Shown in pieces: positions 14,467 through 17,823 of a stretch of 17,823 bases of DNA; the stretch's first letter is position 1, and every line of letters starts with the position of its first letter. The notes under the pieces are model-generated. The model searched no databases, was not told where the DNA came from, and was given only the letters and a program-made list of their open reading frames with translations. A program made the translations under genes and the position numbers. The stretch comes from an uncultured Oscillospiraceae bacterium (lineage in GTDB: Bacteria > Bacillota > Clostridia > Oscillospirales > Acutalibacteraceae), in assembly GCA_900552225.1 (NCBI GenBank), contig URYX01000018.1:1-17823 (forward strand), written 5' to 3'.

Positions 14467-15210
14467 ATGAAACCGCAAACCAACTTTCGCCGCGTGGAGC
14501 TGAAATTTCTGCTGACGGAGGAGGACTGTGCGGCGCTGCAGCCGCTTCTGGAGCGGCATATGCGTCCCGATGTCTACGGGCACACTACCGTGCGCAATGT
14601 CTACTGCGATACGGACAGCTTCCGGCTGGCACGGCGTTCACTGGAGAAGCCGCTCTACAAGGAAAAGCTCCGGCTGCGAAGCTATGCGGCGGCTGCGCCG
14701 GATGATCCGGTCTTTGTCGAAATTAAGAAAAAGTACGACGGGATTGTATATAAACGGCGGCTACAGCTGCCGGAGGGGCAGGCGGAGCTGTGCTTCCGAA
14801 ACGGAGCGCCCCTGCCGGTGCGGTCGCAGATTGCCTCGGAAATTGACTATTTCCGCTCGTTTTACCGGACGCTTCACCCGGTGGTATTTCTCTCGTATGA
14901 GCGGGATGCCTTTTACGGGGCGGACGACCCGGAATTCCGCGTCACCTTTGACCGTGAAATACTGGCCAGAACGGATCGCCTGAGTCTGCGGGAGGAGCCG
15001 GACGGGGTGCCGCTGACCGAGGAGGGGACGGTGCTGGCGGAGGTCAAGGTGTCCGGCGGAATTCCGCTGTGGCTGACGCATTTTCTGACCGAACGGCGCA
15101 TTTTTAAAACTTCGTTTTCCAAGTACGGTACGGCGTACCGCCTGTTGTGTACACCGGCCGCCGCAAAGAAAGGAGAAATTGTATATGTCGATTTTTCAAG
15201 GGCTGTTTGA
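14467..15210 (+). CDS. VTC-domain (polyphosphate polymerase-type) protein
   Basis: VTC domains are triphosphate-tunnel metalloenzymes; yeast Vtc4 makes inorganic polyphosphate from ATP. The 247-residue product starts at the ATG at 14467 with GAAGGGAGG at 14451-14459; an upstream in-frame ATG at 14440 would engulf this SD. Tunnel-type residues are plentiful: E11 and K13 in RRVELKF, the block DTDSFRLARRSLEKPLYKEK with K65/K67/R69/R71, E85 and K87-K89, K96-R98, E145/R146 in SYERDAFY, R158, E192/K194 in VLAEVKVSGG, and K214/K219 near the end. It has no membrane segment and should be cytosolic. It overlaps the DUF4956 gene by 26 bases, strongly suggesting coupled function. Polymer type and direction are inferred from the family. 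Confidence 0.9.
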   Translation: MKPQTNFRRVELKFLLTEEDCAALQPLLERHMRPDVYGHTTVRNVYCDTDSFRLARRSLEKPLYKEKLRLRSYAAAAPDDPVFVEIKKKYDGIVYKRRLQLPEGQAELCFRNGAPLPVRSQIASEIDYFRSFYRTLHPVVFLSYERDAFYGADDPEFRVTFDREILARTDRLSLREEPDGVPLTEEGTVLAEVKVSGGIPLWLTHFLTERRIFKTSFSKYGTAYRLLCTPAAAKKGEIVYVDFSRAV

Positions 15211-15871
15211 TTCCGCTTCCGTGACGGTGATTTCCGTCTCCGACTTTTTGCTGTGCCTCGGGTGTGCACTGTGTATCGGACTGTTCCTGGCGTTTGCCCA
15301 TGCCTACCGGACGCCGACCACGCCGTCCTTTGCCATGACGCTGGCCCTGCTGCCGGCGGTGGTGTGTGTGGTGATTCTGATGGTCAACGGAAACATCGGG
15401 GCCGGGGTGGCTGTGGCCGGAGCATTCAGTCTGGTGCGGTTCCGGTCGGCGCCGGGAACCGCCAAGGAGATCGGTTCGATTTTTCTGGCGATGAGTGCCG
15501 GATTATGTGTCGGTATGGGGTATATCGGGTATGCGGTGCTGTTTTCGCTGGTGCTTGGGGCGGTCGGAATGCTGTATACCCGGCTGCCGTTCGGAAAAAA
15601 CGGCACGGAGCGGCAGAAAACACTGCGCATTGCCGTGCCGGAGGACCTGAACTATTCCGAGGCGTTTGACGATCTGCTGCAGCAATACACGGATCGGTTT
15701 ACGCTGACGCAGGTGAAAACGGCGCAGATGGGCAGCATTTACCGCCTGACCTATCAGGTGGAGCTGCGGCGCGGTGCGGACGAAAAAGAGCTGATCGACC
15801 GTCTGCGGTGCCGCAACGGCAATCTGGAAATTTCCCTGTGCCGGCAGGAAACGGCGCAGAATGAGCTTTGA
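15185..15871 (+). CDS. DUF4956 family multi-pass membrane protein
   Basis: A 228-residue protein of unknown function, regularly encoded beside VTC-domain genes. The ATG at 15185 is favoured by AAAGGAG nine bases upstream; a TTG at 15179 would be too close. About four membrane helices occupy residues 18-132. The hallmark segment GNIGAGVAVAGAFSLVRFRS (69-88), followed by APGTAKEIGSIF, puts basic residues in an otherwise hydrophobic region. The C-terminal 90 residues (about 144-220) are soluble with alternating strands and helices. The overall plan recalls MgtC/SapB proteins, which is my inference. With a cytosolic polymerase partner, it might guide or export the polymer, in the way Vtc1-type membrane domains serve Vtc4. 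This is a hypothesis, not a family fact. Confidence 0.85.
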   Translation: MSIFQGLFDSASVTVISVSDFLLCLGCALCIGLFLAFAHAYRTPTTPSFAMTLALLPAVVCVVILMVNGNIGAGVAVAGAFSLVRFRSAPGTAKEIGSIFLAMSAGLCVGMGYIGYAVLFSLVLGAVGMLYTRLPFGKNGTERQKTLRIAVPEDLNYSEAFDDLLQQYTDRFTLTQVKTAQMGSIYRLTYQVELRRGADEKELIDRLRCRNGNLEISLCRQETAQNEL

Positions 15872-15885
15872 AGGGAGTCTTTGAC

Positions 15886-17769
15886 ATGCGTATGCGGAAA
15901 ATTGCGGAATGGTGCGCTGCGGTGACGGCTGCACTGTGGATGCTGGCGGGCTGCTCCCTGAATGCGGGCAGCAGTGAGGGGACAGTCACCTCGGGGGCTT
16001 CCTCGGACACCTCCGCCGGAGCCGCGTCGGGAGCCTCTGCGGGCGGGGATTCCTCGGGGACGGGGGGCTCCGCCGATGCGGAGATGTTTTCCAACCGCGA
16101 TCTGAGGGACAGCTATGAGGCGGACAGTCCGCTGCTGACCTTTTTGGAGAGCGGAGTGAGCGGGAGTGCCGACGGAGTGACGGTCAGCGGGACAACGGTG
16201 ACAATTACTGCGGCGGGCACCTATCGCCTGACCGGCTCCTGCGAGGACGGGCAGGTGGTGGTGGAGACCGGCAAGGAGGACAAGGTCCAGCTGGTGCTGG
16301 AGGGGCTGCAGCTGCGCAGTGCCACCTCGGCGGCGCTGTATGTGAAGTGCGCCGATAAGGTGTTCGTAACGCTGGCGGAGGGCTCGGACAATACACTGGA
16401 AAACGGCGGCAGCTATGTGGCTGTGGGCGATAACAATATTGACAGTGTGATTTTTTCCAAGGAGGATCTGACGCTGAACGGCAAGGGGGCGCTGACGGTG
16501 ACGGCGGCGGCCGGGCACGGTATCGTCTCTAAGGACGATCTGGTGATTGCGGGTGGTACCTATACGGTGGAGGCTGCTTCGCACGGGCTGTGCGGCAAGG
16601 ACAGCATCCGGATCGCGGATGGCACCCTGACGGTCACGGCCGGCAAGGACGGGCTTCATGCCGAAAACAAGGATGACAGTACCCTCGGGTTTCTGTATAT
16701 TTCCGGCGGCACCTTTAAGGTGACGGCGGCGGGGGACGGCCTGAGCGCGGCGGCCTATGCGCGCATCGAGGGCGGCAGTTTTGCGCTGACCTGTGGCGGC
16801 GGTGCGGCCGCAGCGGCGGGCCACAACGAGGGCTTTGACCGGTTCCCGTTCGGCTACGACACGACCGAGAGCGACGGCACCGTCAGCAGCAAGGGCATCA
16901 AGGCGGTCGAAGAGCTGACAGTGACGGGCGGCACCTTTGCGGTGGACAGTGCGGACGATGCGCTGCATTCCAACGGCACGGTGCAGATTGAGGACGGACA
17001 GTTTACGCTGTCCACCGGAGACGACGGAATCCATGCCGACGACACGCTGGCGGTGCAGGACGGCCTCATCCGGATCACCAAGAGCTACGAAGGCCTCGAG
17101 GCGCAAACGCTGACCATCGCGGGCGGCGAGATTGAGGTGACCGCTTCGGACGACGGACTGAATGCGGCCGGCGGAGCGGATCAGAGCGGATTCGGCGGTA
17201 TGGGAGGCCGCCCGCAGGATACCTTTGCCTCCGGCAGTGCGGCGCAGCTGACCATCACCGGCGGCACCATCCGCATCAACGCCTCGGGCGATGGCATCGA
17301 CTCCAACGGCAATCTGACAATTGCGGGCGGAGAGGTGTATGTCAGTGGGTCGACGGATAACGGCAACGGAGCGCTCGACTACGACGGGACGGCCACGATT
17401 ACGGGCGGCATTGTGGTGGCGGCCGGCTCCACCGGGATGGCGCAGAATTTCGGGAGCAATTCCACGCAGGGGAGCATGCTGGTCAACTGCAGCGGGTCGG
17501 CCGGATCGGAGATTGTGCTGCAGGATGCGGACGGGAAGGTGCTGGTGCGGTATACGTCCGAAAAGGCCTATGCCTGCGCGGTGATCAGCTGCCCGGAGCT
17601 GACCGTGGGCAGCACCTACACCGTGACGGCGGGCGGAAGCTCCGTGTCCGTTACGCTGAGCAGCCTGATTTATGGCGGTTCGGGTATGGGAGGCCCGGGC
17701 GGTGACATGGGAGGAAATCCCGGCGGCGGTCCCGGCGGCATGGGCGGCGGCCCGGGCCGTCGGCCGTAA
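15886..17769 (+). CDS. Surface lipoprotein with Cthe_2159-like beta-helix carbohydrate-binding domain
   Basis: A 627-residue exported lipoprotein. The ATG at 15886 follows AAGGGAG at 15871-15877. The signal peptide has lipobox MLAGC with C23, then a Ser/Gly-rich tether to about residue 65. The body repeats short coils of the form GGT-(F/I)-x-V-x-(A/S)-x-D-D/G-(G/A)-(L/I), for example GGTFAVDSADDALHSNG and GGTIRINASGDGIDSNG. This is the pattern of the right-handed beta-helix protein Cthe_2159 of Clostridium thermocellum, described as binding cellulose and acidic sugars with calcium. Asp-rich turns fit calcium binding. A Gly/Met insert (FGGMGGRP) and a Gly/Met/Pro-rich C-terminus (about 600-627, ending GGGPGRRP) are notable. 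The ligand in this organism is unknown. It is third in the VTC-DUF4956 operon. Confidence 0.87.
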   Translation: MRMRKIAEWCAAVTAALWMLAGCSLNAGSSEGTVTSGASSDTSAGAASGASAGGDSSGTGGSADAEMFSNRDLRDSYEADSPLLTFLESGVSGSADGVTVSGTTVTITAAGTYRLTGSCEDGQVVVETGKEDKVQLVLEGLQLRSATSAALYVKCADKVFVTLAEGSDNTLENGGSYVAVGDNNIDSVIFSKEDLTLNGKGALTVTAAAGHGIVSKDDLVIAGGTYTVEAASHGLCGKDSIRIADGTLTVTAGKDGLHAENKDDSTLGFLYISGGTFKVTAAGDGLSAAAYARIEGGSFALTCGGGAAAAAGHNEGFDRFPFGYDTTESDGTVSSKGIKAVEELTVTGGTFAVDSADDALHSNGTVQIEDGQFTLSTGDDGIHADDTLAVQDGLIRITKSYEGLEAQTLTIAGGEIEVTASDDGLNAAGGADQSGFGGMGGRPQDTFASGSAAQLTITGGTIRINASGDGIDSNGNLTIAGGEVYVSGSTDNGNGALDYDGTATITGGIVVAAGSTGMAQNFGSNSTQGSMLVNCSGSAGSEIVLQDADGKVLVRYTSEKAYACAVISCPELTVGSTYTVTAGGSSVSVTLSSLIYGGSGMGGPGGDMGGNPGGGPGGMGGGPGRRP

Positions 17770-17809
17770 CCGGGCAGGAAAAGCCAAAGTCAGACAGAGG
17801 CAAAGCTGA

Positions 17810-17816
17810 GGGAGGT
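17810..17816 (+). promoter_or_regulatory. Shine-Dalgarno of the next gene, outside the window
   Basis: GGGAGGT ends seven bases before the window edge, so a start codon is expected at or just after 17824. The 54 bases after the lipoprotein stop show no terminator, so the operon most likely continues. Confidence 0.6.
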
Positions 17817-17823
17817 GCCGTTT

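Noticed and set aside
15881..15886. TTGACA before the lipoprotein gene as a promoter
   Set aside because: No -10 at the right distance; the match overlaps the start codon of the gene.
15754..17787. 677-residue open frame antisense to the beta-helix lipoprotein gene
   Set aside because: It is Arg/Ala/His-rich without recognisable motifs and mirrors a GC-rich repetitive gene whose + strand product has a signal peptide, lipobox and family repeats.

Overview
The window looks like chromosomal DNA from a GC-rich Clostridia member, probably Oscillospiraceae or Ruminococcaceae. This is inferred from gene content: a mutS-mutL-miaA block, a sepF/ylmH/divIVA division cluster, and a VTC-domain/DUF4956/Cthe_2159-like operon of gut-Firmicute type. 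Genes are tightly packed, most have a clear Shine-Dalgarno (SD) sequence, and several overlap by 4 to 26 bases. No transposase, phage gene, CRISPR array, tRNA or rRNA was seen.

Region 1 (1-11336, + strand) is a long co-directional housekeeping run. It starts with the 3' part of mutS (cut by the window edge), then mutL, miaA, an HlyD-like membrane-anchored adaptor, the PLP-homeostasis gene yggS/ylmE, sepF, the S4-domain gene ylmH, divIVA, lspA, an RluD-family pseudouridine synthase and trpS. A strong intrinsic terminator closes it. A near-consensus sigma-A promoter lies inside yggS and probably feeds sepF-ylmH-divIVA. The lspA reading frame runs 149 bases into the pseudouridine synthase gene, giving LspA an unusual acidic tail.

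Region 2 (11446-14070, - strand) is a response regulator, a histidine kinase and a PHP-domain phosphoesterase, arranged as one operon converging on trpS. It is preceded by an intergenic region of about 396 bases. On the minus strand an extended -10 promoter places the predicted transcript start exactly where a segment begins that is complementary to the regulator's SD region about 270 bases downstream. The same 5' segment can also pair with a nearer copy. This is the most intriguing non-coding structure here: a candidate SD-sequestering switch leader, or alternatively the remains of a small inverted-repeat element.

Region 3 (14467-17769, + strand, divergent from region 2) encodes a VTC-type polyphosphate polymerase domain protein, a DUF4956 membrane protein and a secreted beta-helix lipoprotein of the Cthe_2159 type with Gly/Met-rich segments. 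An SD at the right edge shows the operon probably continues. The three genes plus the divergent two-component system suggest a regulated cell-envelope module: a cytosolic polymerase, a membrane partner and a surface-anchored beta-helix. Its product and role are not settled by the sequence.
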